Source of the DNA: Rikenellaceae bacterium
Lineage (GTDB): Bacteria; Bacteroidota; Bacteroidia; Bacteroidales; Rikenellaceae
Assembly: GCA_015059735.1 (NCBI GenBank)
Contig: SUZX01000001.1
Location: forward strand, 1 to 64,000
DNA length: 64,000 bases
Direction: 5' to 3'
This document shows positions 18,579 through 27,660 of this stretch, in pieces. The notes under the pieces are model-generated. The model did no database searches, was not told the DNA's origin, and was given only the letters and a program-made list of their open reading frames with translations. A program made the translations under genes and the position numbers. Within the stretch, counting starts at the first letter, position 1, and each line of letters opens with the position of its first letter.

Positions 18579-18601
18579 CCAAAATCTATTTTAGAACCGG
18601 A

Positions 18602-20383
18602 TTACATCCGCTCTGGAACATCGATTCCCAACAATTTCATACCGCTGCGAATCACGCCGGCCACCTGTTGCGCCAATTGCAGACGCATGGCTCGTATGGC
18701 TTCGTTCTCCTCTTTGAGAATCGAATGGTCGTGGTAATAGCCATTGAACTGCTTGGCTAACTCGTAAACATAAGCCCCGATGATCGAAGGCGCGAAGTTG
18801 TCACCTGCCGACTTCACCACCGACGGATAGTCGCACAATGCTTTCACCAACTCGATCTCTTCGGGCAGGTATTCTGCGGTTGCAGCACCCTCAAATGAGA
18901 TCCCGGCCTCATTGGCCTTGCGCAAGATCGAGCAGATACGCGCGTGCGTATATTGAATAAAAGGTCCGGTGTTGCCGTTGAAATCGATCGACTCGCGCGG
19001 ATCGAAAAGCATCGTTTTCTTGGGATCGACTTTCAAAATGAAGTATTTGAGTGCTCCAAGTCCCACCATTGTCGATACTGCATCGGCCTCTTCTGCCGTG
19101 CAACCATCGAGTTTTCCCAACTCGGCCGACATTTCGCGAGCCGTTGTTATCATGTCGGCAATCAGATCGTCGGCGTCAACCACCGTGCCCTCGCGCGATT
19201 TCATCTTACCCTCCGGCAACTCCACCATGCCGTAGGAGAGGTGTGTGATGTGGTCGCTCCAATCGGCATATCCTAACTTTTTGAGTACCAATTTCAATAC
19301 TTGGAAATGGTAGTTCTGTTCGTTGCCCACAACATAGATCATGTCGTCGAGTTTGTTATCTTCAAAACGCCGGAATGCTGTGCCGAGATCCTGAGTCATG
19401 TAAACCGATGTGCCGTCACCACGCAACAGCAGTTTTTCGTCCAAGCCGTCTCCCGTCAGGTCGATCCATACCGAGTTGTCGTCGCGACGATAGAATACGC
19501 CTTTTTGCAAGCCCTCTTCGACTAGCGATTTGCCTAACAGATAGGTCTGCGACTCGTAATATACTTTGTCGAAATCGACTCCCAGCGCTTTGTAGGTTAC
19601 GTCGAAACCTTCGTACACCCAGCCGTTCATCGTCTCCCACAAGCCATATACTTCGGGATCTTTGGCCTCCCATTTGCGCAACATCTCTTGCGCTTCGCGC
19701 ATGATCGGGGCATTTTTCTTGGCCTCTTCTTCGCTCATGCCCTCGGCCATGAGTTCTTTGATTTGAGCTTTGTAGTGCTTGTCGAATTCGACATAATATT
19801 TACCCACAAGGTGGTCGCCCTTCATCCCCGACGAGGCAGGAGTTTCGCCATTGCCGTAGAGTTTCCATGCCAACATTGACTTGCAGATGTGGATGCCACG
19901 ATCGTTGACCAAGTTGGCTTTGATCACGTTGTGGCCGTTGGCTTTGAGGATCTGCGCTACGGAGTAGCCCAGCAGGTTGTTGCGAATATGTCCCAAGTGC
20001 AACGGTTTGTTGGTGTTGGGCGACGAATATTCGATCATGATCGTACGTCCTGATGCGGGTGCTGTGCCATACTCCTCCGTTGCAGCAATCTCCGCAAAAC
20101 GGGTAGCCCAAAATGTGCTGTCGAGTGTCAAGTTCAAGAATCCTTTGATCACGTTAAATGCTTTGAACTCCGCGATGTTGGCTACCATATATTCGCCTAT
20201 CTCGGTAGCGGTTGCTTCGGGCGATTTGCGGCTTCGTCTTAACAATGGGAATGTTACGAGGGTGTAATCTCCCTCAAACTCCTTGCGGGTCTTTTGAATC
20301 TGCAACTGCTCGTCTGCGAGCGGGCCGTAGAGCGCCTCCACCGAACGGCGGACTGCTTCCGAAATAAAGGTTTCGATATTCAT
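18602..20383 (-). CDS. argS: Arginyl-tRNA synthetase
   Basis: A 593-residue class I aminoacyl-tRNA synthetase that charges tRNA-Arg. The HIGH motif appears as PLHLGHIRNN within EYSSPNTNKP, the KMSKS equivalent is GKMKSREG, and there is a C-terminal DALR anticodon-binding domain. The reading frame is open back to 20434, but the start is placed at 20383 (MNIETFISEAV) because a good promoter at 20404-20435 would put transcription start inside the longer version. Confidence 0.96.
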   Translation of the reverse strand: MNIETFISEAVRRSVEALYGPLADEQLQIQKTRKEFEGDYTLVTFPLLRRSRKSPEATATEIGEYMVANIAEFKAFNVIKGFLNLTLDSTFWATRFAEIAATEEYGTAPASGRTIMIEYSSPNTNKPLHLGHIRNNLLGYSVAQILKANGHNVIKANLVNDRGIHICKSMLAWKLYGNGETPASSGMKGDHLVGKYYVEFDKHYKAQIKELMAEGMSEEEAKKNAPIMREAQEMLRKWEAKDPEVYGLWETMNGWVYEGFDVTYKALGVDFDKVYYESQTYLLGKSLVEEGLQKGVFYRRDDNSVWIDLTGDGLDEKLLLRGDGTSVYMTQDLGTAFRRFEDNKLDDMIYVVGNEQNYHFQVLKLVLKKLGYADWSDHITHLSYGMVELPEGKMKSREGTVVDADDLIADMITTAREMSAELGKLDGCTAEEADAVSTMVGLGALKYFILKVDPKKTMLFDPRESIDFNGNTGPFIQYTHARICSILRKANEAGISFEGAATAEYLPEEIELVKALCDYPSVVKSAGDNFAPSIIGAYVYELAKQFNGYYHDHSILKEENEAIRAMRLQLAQQVAGVIRSGMKLLGIDVPERM

Positions 20384-20403
20384 GTCTTTTTCAAATTTGT
20401 CGG

Positions 20404-20435
20404 CAAATTTAGCGTTTTCTTGCGTAATAACCAAT
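20404..20435 (-). promoter_or_regulatory. argS promoter
   Basis: Minus-strand TAAATTTG (complement of 20404-20411) with ATTG (complement of 20432-20435) 20 bp upstream. The transcript would start about 15 nt before the argS ATG and this decides the start codon. Confidence 0.7.
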
Positions 20436-20473
20436 TATTCGTTCCGAAGGATTCCGAATTCTTGATTTTTTGA

Positions 20474-20481
20474 TACCTTTG
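20474..20481 (+). promoter_or_regulatory. dusB -7 box
   Basis: TACCTTTG, a perfect -7 box, lies 21 bp before the ATG at 20503 and inside the longer open frame that begins at 20470. This argues for the shorter protein. Confidence 0.65.
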
Positions 20482-20502
20482 TCCTTGAAAAAGCAACCTG
20501 AT

Positions 20503-21525
20503 ATGAAAATTGCCGATATTGATCTTGGTGAACAACCGCTACTGTTGGCGCCGATGGAGGATGTTACCGACCCATCATTTCGCTATATGTGTAAGCGGTT
20601 TGGCGCCGATGTGGTCTATACCGAGTTTATCTCTTCGGACGGATTGATCCGCGATGCGGCCAAGTCGCTGAAAAAGTTGGAGATCGATGAGGCTGAGCGA
20701 CCTGTGGGAATTCAAATCTATGGCCACCTCATCGAGCCTATGGTTGAGGCCGCACGCATGGCCGAGGCTGCCAATCCCGATATTATTGACATCAATTTCG
20801 GTTGCCCCGTAAAGAAGATTGCCGGTCGCGGTGCAGGGTCGGGTATGATGCGCGACGTACCACTGATGGTTGAGATGACACGCCAAATCGTGCAAGCCGT
20901 GCGAAAACCCGTTACGGTCAAAACCCGTCTGGGTTGGGACGAGGAGTCGAAAAATATCGAGGAGATTGCACTACGTTTGCAAGATGTGGGTATCGCCGCG
21001 TTGACGATTCATGGCCGTACACGAGCTCAAATGTATCGTGGTGAGGCCGATTGGACACTGATCGGTAAGGTCAAAAACAATCCTGCCATACATATTCCGA
21101 TCATCGGTAACGGTGATGTCGATTCCGGCCCGAAAGCTGCCGAGATGTTTAATCGTTACGGGGTTGATGGCGTGATGATCGGTCGTGCTACCTATGGCCG
21201 GCCGTGGATTTTCCGCGAGGTAAAACATTTTCTTGCCACCAATGAGATTTTGCCCCAACCATCTGTTGTCGAACGTGTAGCCATTGCCAAAGAGCACCTG
21301 CATAAATCATTGGAGATCAAAGGTGATTATGTTGGTATTCTCGAAATGCGTCGCCACATGACTAACTATTTTAAGGGGCTGCCCAATTTCAAAGAGACCC
21401 GCTTGAAATTGGTAACTTCACTCGATATCGATGAATTGTTCGGCCTGCTCGACACCATTGCAGAGCGTTGGGGCGATTACGATCTTACGACCACCGTGCC
21501 CGTGCCGTTGTCGCATGATATATAG
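20503..21525 (+). CDS. dusB: tRNA-dihydrouridine synthase
   Basis: A 340-residue FMN TIM-barrel enzyme that reduces uridines in the tRNA D-loop. Family signatures: LLLAPMEDVTDPSFR at the N-terminus, the active-site cysteine in INFGCPVKK near residue 98, GRGAGSGMM, TIHGRTRAQ, and NGDVDS with VMIGRATYGRPWIF at the phosphate site. It is the DusB type by these motifs. It is divergent from argS with a compact 119-bp shared promoter region. Confidence 0.93.
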   Translation: MKIADIDLGEQPLLLAPMEDVTDPSFRYMCKRFGADVVYTEFISSDGLIRDAAKSLKKLEIDEAERPVGIQIYGHLIEPMVEAARMAEAANPDIIDINFGCPVKKIAGRGAGSGMMRDVPLMVEMTRQIVQAVRKPVTVKTRLGWDEESKNIEEIALRLQDVGIAALTIHGRTRAQMYRGEADWTLIGKVKNNPAIHIPIIGNGDVDSGPKAAEMFNRYGVDGVMIGRATYGRPWIFREVKHFLATNEILPQPSVVERVAIAKEHLHKSLEIKGDYVGILEMRRHMTNYFKGLPNFKETRLKLVTSLDIDELFGLLDTIAERWGDYDLTTTVPVPLSHDI

Positions 21526-21680
21526 CGAGAGGCAGTAACATGCTCTATCTCGTCTTCTCTCTGCGGTGAAAATTGGGGCCTTTATAATCTTTCATAACAA
21601 AAAGTAACCACCTGTGACTTTTTGCAACTCATTGCATGCGAAAGTCGGTGAATAAAGTTGCATATAATTACCTTTTTTTC

Positions 21681-21688
21681 TACTTTTG
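21681..21688 (+). promoter_or_regulatory. Promoter of the mannose/amino-sugar operon
   Basis: Perfect -7 box TACTTTTG with GTTG (21657-21660) 20 bp upstream. Start of transcription would be near 21694, just before an inverted repeat at 21698-21722. Confidence 0.65.
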
Positions 21689-21697
21689 TGTAATACT

Positions 21698-21722
21698 TTG
21701 CATTCTATTGTGCAGAATGCAA
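21698..21722. promoter_or_regulatory. Inverted repeat at the operon start (possible operator)
   Basis: TTGCATTCT - 7 nt - AGAATGCAA, a perfect 9-bp inverted repeat straddling the start region of the ROK-manA-nagB transcript. It may be a repressor operator or a 5' RNA hairpin. Confidence 0.55.
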
Positions 21723-21752
21723 TGATTCGGAACTTTAAAAGAGCTAAACTAT

Positions 21753-22856
21753 ATGTACGACAACGACAAACGGGTGGTTATCACCCTCGATGCCGGAGGT
21801 ACAAACTTTGTGTTTGGAGCCATGCAGGGCAATCAATTTATCGTCGATCCCATCACTTTACCCTCCCAAGCTGCGGATCTGGATCGGTGTTTGGCAACGA
21901 TGGTCGAAGGCTTTCGTCAAATTATCGCTCAACTTCCCGAATCGCCGGTGGCGATCAGTTTTGCATTCCCGGGGCCTGCCGATTATCCCAATGGGATCAT
22001 TGGCGGTTACCTGCCCAATTTCCCGTCGTTCCGCGATGGGGTAGCATTAGGGCCATTCTTGGAAGACACTTTCGGAATTCCGGTCTTCATCAATAACGAT
22101 GGCGACCTTTTCGCCTATGGCGAAGCATTGGGTGGTGCTCTTCCTGAGATAAACGCCAAACTCAACGCTTTGGGCTGCAAGAAACAATATAAAAACATGT
22201 TGGGCTATACGTTTGGAACGGGCTTTGGTGTTGGTATGGTTGTCGATGGCCGACTCAATCGTGGTGATAATTCGTGCGTCGAAACTTTCTGCCTGCGGCA
22301 TAAGAAATATCCGGAAGTTATTGTCGAAGAGGGTGTTGCCGTTCGTGCCGTAAAGCGGGTATATGGTGAACTGTCCGGTGACAAAAACCATCAGTTCGAA
22401 CCCAAAGAGATTTTTGAAATTGCCGAGGGAACACGCTCCGGAGATCAGGCAGCCGCACAAAAGGCCTTTGCCGAGTTGGGCGAAATTGCCGGTGACGCTA
22501 TGGCTACGGCGGTGACGCTTGTCGATGGTTTGATCGTCATCGGAGGAGGTATTACCGCTGCTCGTAAATATATCATGCCTGCTTTGCTGGCTGAATTGCG
22601 TGCGAAGATGCAGACGCTAGCCGGCGATGTGCTGAATCGGGTGCAAATGCAGGTTTATGATTTGGACGATGAGCAGGAACTTGCCGCTTTTGCGCAGGGC
22701 GAAAGTCGTCCGTTAAAGGTCTATGGCTCGGATCGTGTCGTTAACTATGACCCGCAGAAACGTGTCGGAGTGATGATCTCGAAGATGGGAGCCAGCCAAG
22801 CTATCTCGGTCGGAGCTTATGCGTTTGCGTTGAGCCAACTCGATAATCGTAATTAA
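21753..22856 (+). CDS. ROK family sugar kinase
   Basis: A 367-residue kinase of the ROK/hexokinase fold. The phosphate-1 motif is VITLDAGGTNFVFG at the N-terminus, the catalytic Asp lies in FINNDGDLFAYGE, and the adenosine loop is LIVIGGGITAA. The usual zinc motif CxCGxxGCxE is not seen; the corresponding region reads DNSCVETFCLRHKK. First gene of the operon and directly upstream of mannose-6-phosphate isomerase, so phosphorylation of mannose (or GlcNAc/glucose) is the best inference. Confidence 0.85.
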   Translation: MYDNDKRVVITLDAGGTNFVFGAMQGNQFIVDPITLPSQAADLDRCLATMVEGFRQIIAQLPESPVAISFAFPGPADYPNGIIGGYLPNFPSFRDGVALGPFLEDTFGIPVFINNDGDLFAYGEALGGALPEINAKLNALGCKKQYKNMLGYTFGTGFGVGMVVDGRLNRGDNSCVETFCLRHKKYPEVIVEEGVAVRAVKRVYGELSGDKNHQFEPKEIFEIAEGTRSGDQAAAQKAFAELGEIAGDAMATAVTLVDGLIVIGGGITAARKYIMPALLAELRAKMQTLAGDVLNRVQMQVYDLDDEQELAAFAQGESRPLKVYGSDRVVNYDPQKRVGVMISKMGASQAISVGAYAFALSQLDNRN

Positions 22857-22865
22857 ACTGCCGTT

Positions 22866-23831
22866 ATGTATAAATTCAAACCCATTTTCAAATCCATGCT
22901 GTGGGGTGGCGAGAAGATTGCACCTTTTAAGCAAGTGAAGACCGATCAACAGCAGATTGGCGAAAGTTGGGAATTATCGGGAGTTTCGGGCGATGAATCG
23001 ATTGTTGCCGAAGGCCCCGAAGCCGGAGTTTCGCTTCCCGAATTGATCGAGCGACACGGAGCCCAACTACTCGGTGCTACGAATTTTGAGCGTTTCGGTA
23101 TGGAATTTCCATTGCTTATCAAGTTTATCGATGCCCGACAAGACCTCTCGATTCAGGTGCATCCCGACGATGCATTGGCTTGGGAGCGTCATCGCTCGAA
23201 AGGAAAAACCGAGATGTGGTATGTGGTGGCGGCCGACGAAGGTGCGCATCTGCGTTCGGGCTTCTCCAAAGAAGTTACTCCCGAAGAGTATGAGGCGAGC
23301 GTTGCCGATAATACAATCACCAATATCCTTGCCGACTATCCGGTGCATGCGGGCGATGTATTCTTTTTGCCAGCCGGACGTGTCCACTCTATCGGTGCAG
23401 GCTCGTTTATTGCGGAGATCCAACAAACCTCGAATATCACCTACCGCATTTATGACTTCAATCGTCGTGATGCGCAAGGAAACCTTCGCGAACTGCATAC
23501 CGAACAAGCAAAAGGGGCTATCGATTATGCTGTGCTGCCCGATTATCGAACACACTATGAGGCTCGGGAAAATTGTGGCGTGGAGTTAGTGAAGTGTCCC
23601 TATTTTACAACCACCCTCTATGATTTGACCGATTCCATAACGATTGATTTGAAAGAGAAAGATTCGTTTGTTGTGGTGATCTGTGTAGATGGCGAGGGAA
23701 CGATTGCCGATAGCGCAGGCGAAAAACTCCCGATTCATCGCGGCGAAACGATTCTCGTGCCGGCTTCGGTTGATGGAGTACGTTTGACTCCTGCCGGATC
23801 CATGAAGATTCTGACCGGATTGATCGACTGA
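22866..23831 (+). CDS. manA: Class I mannose-6-phosphate isomerase
   Basis: A 321-residue cupin-type zinc isomerase converting mannose-6-phosphate to fructose-6-phosphate. Family motifs include PIFKSMLWGGEKIAP at the N-terminus, the metal-site block SIQVHPDDALA near residue 96, EMWYV, and PAGRVHSIGAG near residue 175. It lies 9 bp after the ROK kinase gene. Together they form the exit route for mannose released by the mannosidase operon. Confidence 0.94.
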   Translation: MYKFKPIFKSMLWGGEKIAPFKQVKTDQQQIGESWELSGVSGDESIVAEGPEAGVSLPELIERHGAQLLGATNFERFGMEFPLLIKFIDARQDLSIQVHPDDALAWERHRSKGKTEMWYVVAADEGAHLRSGFSKEVTPEEYEASVADNTITNILADYPVHAGDVFFLPAGRVHSIGAGSFIAEIQQTSNITYRIYDFNRRDAQGNLRELHTEQAKGAIDYAVLPDYRTHYEARENCGVELVKCPYFTTTLYDLTDSITIDLKEKDSFVVVICVDGEGTIADSAGEKLPIHRGETILVPASVDGVRLTPAGSMKILTGLID

Positions 23832-23914
23832 TAACCACAGGTAGCTTGGCTGTTCTGAGTGGGTTCGCGGTCTCTTTTGCCGATTGTGCTGTTTCAATAT
23901 TATTTTGCCGTTAT

Positions 23915-25012
23915 ATGACTGAAAAATTTTTACATATCCTATCAGAGTTTGTCATCGAAGGCGATATCTGTTCTATCGACTCGTTAGGCGAGGGTTTTAT
24001 CAATGATACGTTTATTGTTCGTACAGAGGGAGATACCCCCGATTATATCCTGCAACGCAAGAACAAACGCATCTTCCCCGATGTTCCGGCCATGATGGAG
24101 AATATCCGTAAGGTGACCGATCATATTCGTCGTGGTGTTGAGGCGGCAGGAGGTGATCCCCGGCGTGAAGTGATGACCGTAGTTCCTACAAAGTCGGGAA
24201 AACTCTATCATGTCGATTCGGAGGGTGAATATTGGGCTGTGTCGATCTTTATCGATGATACCATTGCTTATAATAAAGCCGATTCCGAGGCATTGGCTCG
24301 TAAGGGTGGTGAAGGTATCGGTAAATTTCAAGCGCAACTATCCGATTTCAACGAGCCATTGGCTGAAACGATCAAAGGTTTTCATAATATCCGCCATCGT
24401 TTTATGCAGTGGGACGAGGCAATAGCTCGCGATGCGGCCGGTCGTTGTGCGTCGCTCTCCGATGAGATCGGTTGGATCGCATCTCGCCGCGAGGAGATGC
24501 TCACATTTTGGTCAAAAGTCGAAGAGGGAATCATTCCTACGCGTGTAACACATAACGACACCAAAATCAACAACCTGCTTTTTGATCTCAACGGCGAGGC
24601 CTTGTGTGCAATCGATCTCGATACGGTAATGGCCTCTACCTCGCTCAATGATTTTGGCGATGCGATCCGCACTTATACCAATACCGGCGATGAAGATGAT
24701 ACCGATCTGAGCCGTGTCGGATTGTCGCTTGGTATGTTCCGAGCCTATACCGAGGGCTACCTCTCGCGACGAGCCAAGCAACTGACACAAGTGGAAATCG
24801 ACCATTTGGCATTTTCGGCACGTTATATTACTTACGAGCAGGTGTTGCGTTTCTTGATGGATTATATCGATGGCGATACCTATTATAAGATCAAATATCC
24901 GGAACACAACCTTGTTCGCACTCGGGCACAATATAAGTTGTTGCAAAGCATCGAAGAACAATATGCCGCGATGTGTGAAATTGTGCGTGAAACCTACGAA
25001 AAATATAAGTAG
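23915..25012 (+). CDS. APH-fold sugar kinase-like phosphotransferase
   Basis: A 365-residue aminoglycoside-phosphotransferase/choline-kinase fold protein. The catalytic loop is VTHNDTKINNLLFD near residue 210 and the metal-binding aspartate is in CAIDLDTVM. The open frame extends to 23846, but the ATG at 23915 (MTEKFLHIL) matches the usual family start. In this operon it is more likely a sugar kinase, for example of the N-acetylhexosamine 1-kinase type, than a resistance enzyme. The substrate is not provable from sequence. Confidence 0.75.
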   Translation: MTEKFLHILSEFVIEGDICSIDSLGEGFINDTFIVRTEGDTPDYILQRKNKRIFPDVPAMMENIRKVTDHIRRGVEAAGGDPRREVMTVVPTKSGKLYHVDSEGEYWAVSIFIDDTIAYNKADSEALARKGGEGIGKFQAQLSDFNEPLAETIKGFHNIRHRFMQWDEAIARDAAGRCASLSDEIGWIASRREEMLTFWSKVEEGIIPTRVTHNDTKINNLLFDLNGEALCAIDLDTVMASTSLNDFGDAIRTYTNTGDEDDTDLSRVGLSLGMFRAYTEGYLSRRAKQLTQVEIDHLAFSARYITYEQVLRFLMDYIDGDTYYKIKYPEHNLVRTRAQYKLLQSIEEQYAAMCEIVRETYEKYK

Positions 25013-25014
25013 CC

Positions 25015-25659
25015 ATGAATGTTCGTAAGATCTTGCTCGATACCGAGAACTTTGCAGCAGTCGATCAGGCTTTTGCCGAGATCGAAACTCAACCCATCGC
25101 TTGCTGTAATTGGCCGGAGAAGTTTCCATATACTCCGAAAGTAGCATACAAAATGTTCCATACCGGAGAGCATTTGTTGCTGCGCTTTGAGGTCGAAGAG
25201 CGTTATACGGCTGCCCGTGTTACGGAGGATAACGGTGCTGTGTGGACCGATTCGTGCGTGGAATTCTTTGTGACACCGGACGATACGGGATTTTATAATT
25301 TCGAAATAACCTGCATCGGACGCTTGTTGCTTGGGTGGCGCAAGTCGCGCAACGAAGGAGTTGTCCATGCAACTCCTGAGGTGTTGGCAACCATCACCCG
25401 ATATACAACTCTTCCGGAGGAACCCTTTGAAGAACGCGAAGGGGATAATCGTTGGGTTGTGACGTTGAAAATCCCCATTACAGCTCTTTTCCGTCATCAT
25501 CTGACGACGTGGGATGGGGCTCAAATGCGCATGAACCTCTACAAATGTGGCGACAATCTTTCGCATCCCCATTTTCTTTCGTGGCGACCCATCATTACCG
25601 AGTCTCCCGATTTCCATCGCCCCGAATTTTTTGAAACCGTAGTTTTTGAAGCAAAATAA
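25015..25659 (+). CDS. CBM9-like carbohydrate-binding protein
   Basis: A 214-residue protein with no signal peptide, resembling family 9 carbohydrate-binding folds. Visible blocks: YTPKVAYKMFHTGEHLLLRFEV, VWTDSCVEFFVTP and FYNFEITCIGRLLLGWR. It starts two bases after the kinase stop. An intracellular CBM9-like domain with no attached enzyme is unusual; sugar sensing, or an enzyme activity not yet recognised, are possibilities. Confidence 0.7.
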   Translation: MNVRKILLDTENFAAVDQAFAEIETQPIACCNWPEKFPYTPKVAYKMFHTGEHLLLRFEVEERYTAARVTEDNGAVWTDSCVEFFVTPDDTGFYNFEITCIGRLLLGWRKSRNEGVVHATPEVLATITRYTTLPEEPFEEREGDNRWVVTLKIPITALFRHHLTTWDGAQMRMNLYKCGDNLSHPHFLSWRPIITESPDFHRPEFFETVVFEAK

Positions 25660-25685
25660 AAAGATTGAACTAAACACATAATTCC

Positions 25686-27635
25686 ATGAATAATAAGTAT
25701 TCTCTCCCGAAAGACGGAGGACTCATCTCCTCTTCGGCACCACGCGACATCATTCATCGTTACGAGAAGATCCATACGCGGGTTTATGCCAACGAATATG
25801 ATGGTGTTCAATATGTTGCCGACACAATTGTCAAAGCCATTCGTACCTATAACGAAACCCATCTTTCGAACGAGGTGTACGAGGAATCACATCCGTTCGT
25901 CCTGGGCTTGACAACCGGACGTACGCCGTTGGGACTTTACCGTGAGTTGGTGAAACGTCATGCCGAAGGAGAGGTGTCGTTCCGCAATGTTGCAGTTTAT
26001 AGCCTCGACGAGTTTTATCCCATCGCCTCTTCGGAGCAGCAGAGCCGAAACTATCGCATACATGAGGATTTCATCAACCATATCGATATCCTTCCCGAAA
26101 ATGTCCATATCCCCGATGGTACAATTCCCGAAGCAAAGATCTCTGAATATTGTGCCTCCTATGATCAGGCTGTTCGCCATATCGACTTGATGATCATTGG
26201 GGTAGGGGAGGACGGTCAAATCGGATTCAACGAACCCGGGTCTTATGCCAAGTCGCGTACCCGTTTGGTACAGTTGACCCATAATACCCGTAAAATTCAA
26301 TCGACATCTTTCTTTGGATTGGAACATACCCCTAAAATGGCCATCACAATGGGTATCGATACCATCATGCGAGCCGATCGTATTGTGCTGATGGCTTGGG
26401 GCGAGGAGAAAGCTCCCATCATACAACGTGTTGTTGAAGGCGATATTACCAGTCAGGTGCCGGCATCGTATCTTCAAGCCCATTCGAATATCGAGGTTGT
26501 TATCGACGAAAATGCCGCGCACCTGCTTACTCGCGAGCAAACTCCTTGGTTGGTTGGTCCTTGCGAATGGACACCCAAATTTATTCGCAAAGCGGTAGTT
26601 TGGCTCTGTGGGGTAGTTGGTAAACCGATTTTGAAATTAACCTATAAGGACTATATCGAGAACTCGCTGGGCGAACTCTTGGAGCAGGGTCGTTCCTATG
26701 ACCAGATCAATATCAATGTCTTCAACGATTTGCAACATACCATCACCGGATGGCCGGGCGGAAAACCCAATGCCGATGATTCGACGCGTCCGGTTGCCTC
26801 AACTCCTTTTCCCAAACGGGTGGTTATCTTCTCGCCGCATCCCGACGACGATGTGATCTCGATGGGCGGTACGTTTATCCGCTTGGTGCAGCAGGGACAC
26901 GATGTGCATGTTGCCTATGAGACATCGGGTAATGTTGCTGTTGCCGATGATGTCGTGCTTCAAAATCTGGATACAGCCCGTGAGTTGGGATTCGGGAATC
27001 GTTTTGCCGAGGTTGAACAGATCATTGCAGGCAAAAAGAAGGGTGAACCCGAACCTCGACCATTACTCGACATTAAAGGTGCTATTCGCCGTGCCGAGGC
27101 ACGTGCCGCCGTGCGTTCTTTCGGCTTGAATCCCGATACCAATGCTCACTTTCTGAATTTGCCGTTCTACGAAACCGGTGGTATCAAGAAGGGACAACTC
27201 TCGGATAAAGATACCGAAATCATTGTCAAATTATTGCGTGAGGTCAAACCGCACCAAATCTATGCTGCCGGAGACTTGGCCGACCCACATGGTACACACC
27301 GCACCTGTATCGAGGCAGTGTTGGCCGCATTGGAGATCGTTCAACATGATGAATGGATGCAAGATTGCCATCTGTGGCTCTATCGTGGCGCATGGATGGA
27401 GTGGGATCTCGGTATGGTCGATATGGCAGTGCCTCTTTCGCCCGACGAATTGATCATGAAACGCCATGCCATCTATCGTCACCTCTCGCAAAAAGATATC
27501 GTGCCTTTCCCGGGTAGCGATACACGCGAGTTTTGGCAACGAGCTGAGGAGCGCACCCAAAATACAGCAAAACTCTATGACCAACTCGGCATGGCAGAGT
27601 ATCAGGCAATCGAGGTCTTTGTACGAATGTTTTAG
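25686..27635 (+). CDS. NagB-like / PIG-L deacetylase fusion
   Basis: A 649-residue two-domain protein. Residues about 20-295 resemble glucosamine-6-phosphate deaminase (TTGRTPLGLYREL, SLDEFYP with Asp108, GVGEDGQIGFNEP with Asp176 and Glu183). The histidine that opens the sugar ring in NagB (E. coli His143) is Gln178 here. Residues about 375-620 are a PIG-L/LmbE zinc deacetylase, with PHPDDD at 383-388 and DPHGTHR later. No separate NagA is seen in the window, so the PIG-L half may deacetylate a GlcNAc phosphate for the next enzyme. The first domain may bind the sugar phosphate without deaminating it. Confidence 0.85.
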   Translation: MNNKYSLPKDGGLISSSAPRDIIHRYEKIHTRVYANEYDGVQYVADTIVKAIRTYNETHLSNEVYEESHPFVLGLTTGRTPLGLYRELVKRHAEGEVSFRNVAVYSLDEFYPIASSEQQSRNYRIHEDFINHIDILPENVHIPDGTIPEAKISEYCASYDQAVRHIDLMIIGVGEDGQIGFNEPGSYAKSRTRLVQLTHNTRKIQSTSFFGLEHTPKMAITMGIDTIMRADRIVLMAWGEEKAPIIQRVVEGDITSQVPASYLQAHSNIEVVIDENAAHLLTREQTPWLVGPCEWTPKFIRKAVVWLCGVVGKPILKLTYKDYIENSLGELLEQGRSYDQININVFNDLQHTITGWPGGKPNADDSTRPVASTPFPKRVVIFSPHPDDDVISMGGTFIRLVQQGHDVHVAYETSGNVAVADDVVLQNLDTARELGFGNRFAEVEQIIAGKKKGEPEPRPLLDIKGAIRRAEARAAVRSFGLNPDTNAHFLNLPFYETGGIKKGQLSDKDTEIIVKLLREVKPHQIYAAGDLADPHGTHRTCIEAVLAALEIVQHDEWMQDCHLWLYRGAWMEWDLGMVDMAVPLSPDELIMKRHAIYRHLSQKDIVPFPGSDTREFWQRAEERTQNTAKLYDQLGMAEYQAIEVFVRMF

Positions 27636-27660
27636 CTAATTTTTAATAACACGAAATAAT

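Noticed and set aside
23915..25012. Aminoglycoside resistance gene.
   Set aside because: The APH fold is shared by many sugar kinases; the operon (manA, nagB) and lack of resistance-type sequence features argue for sugar metabolism.
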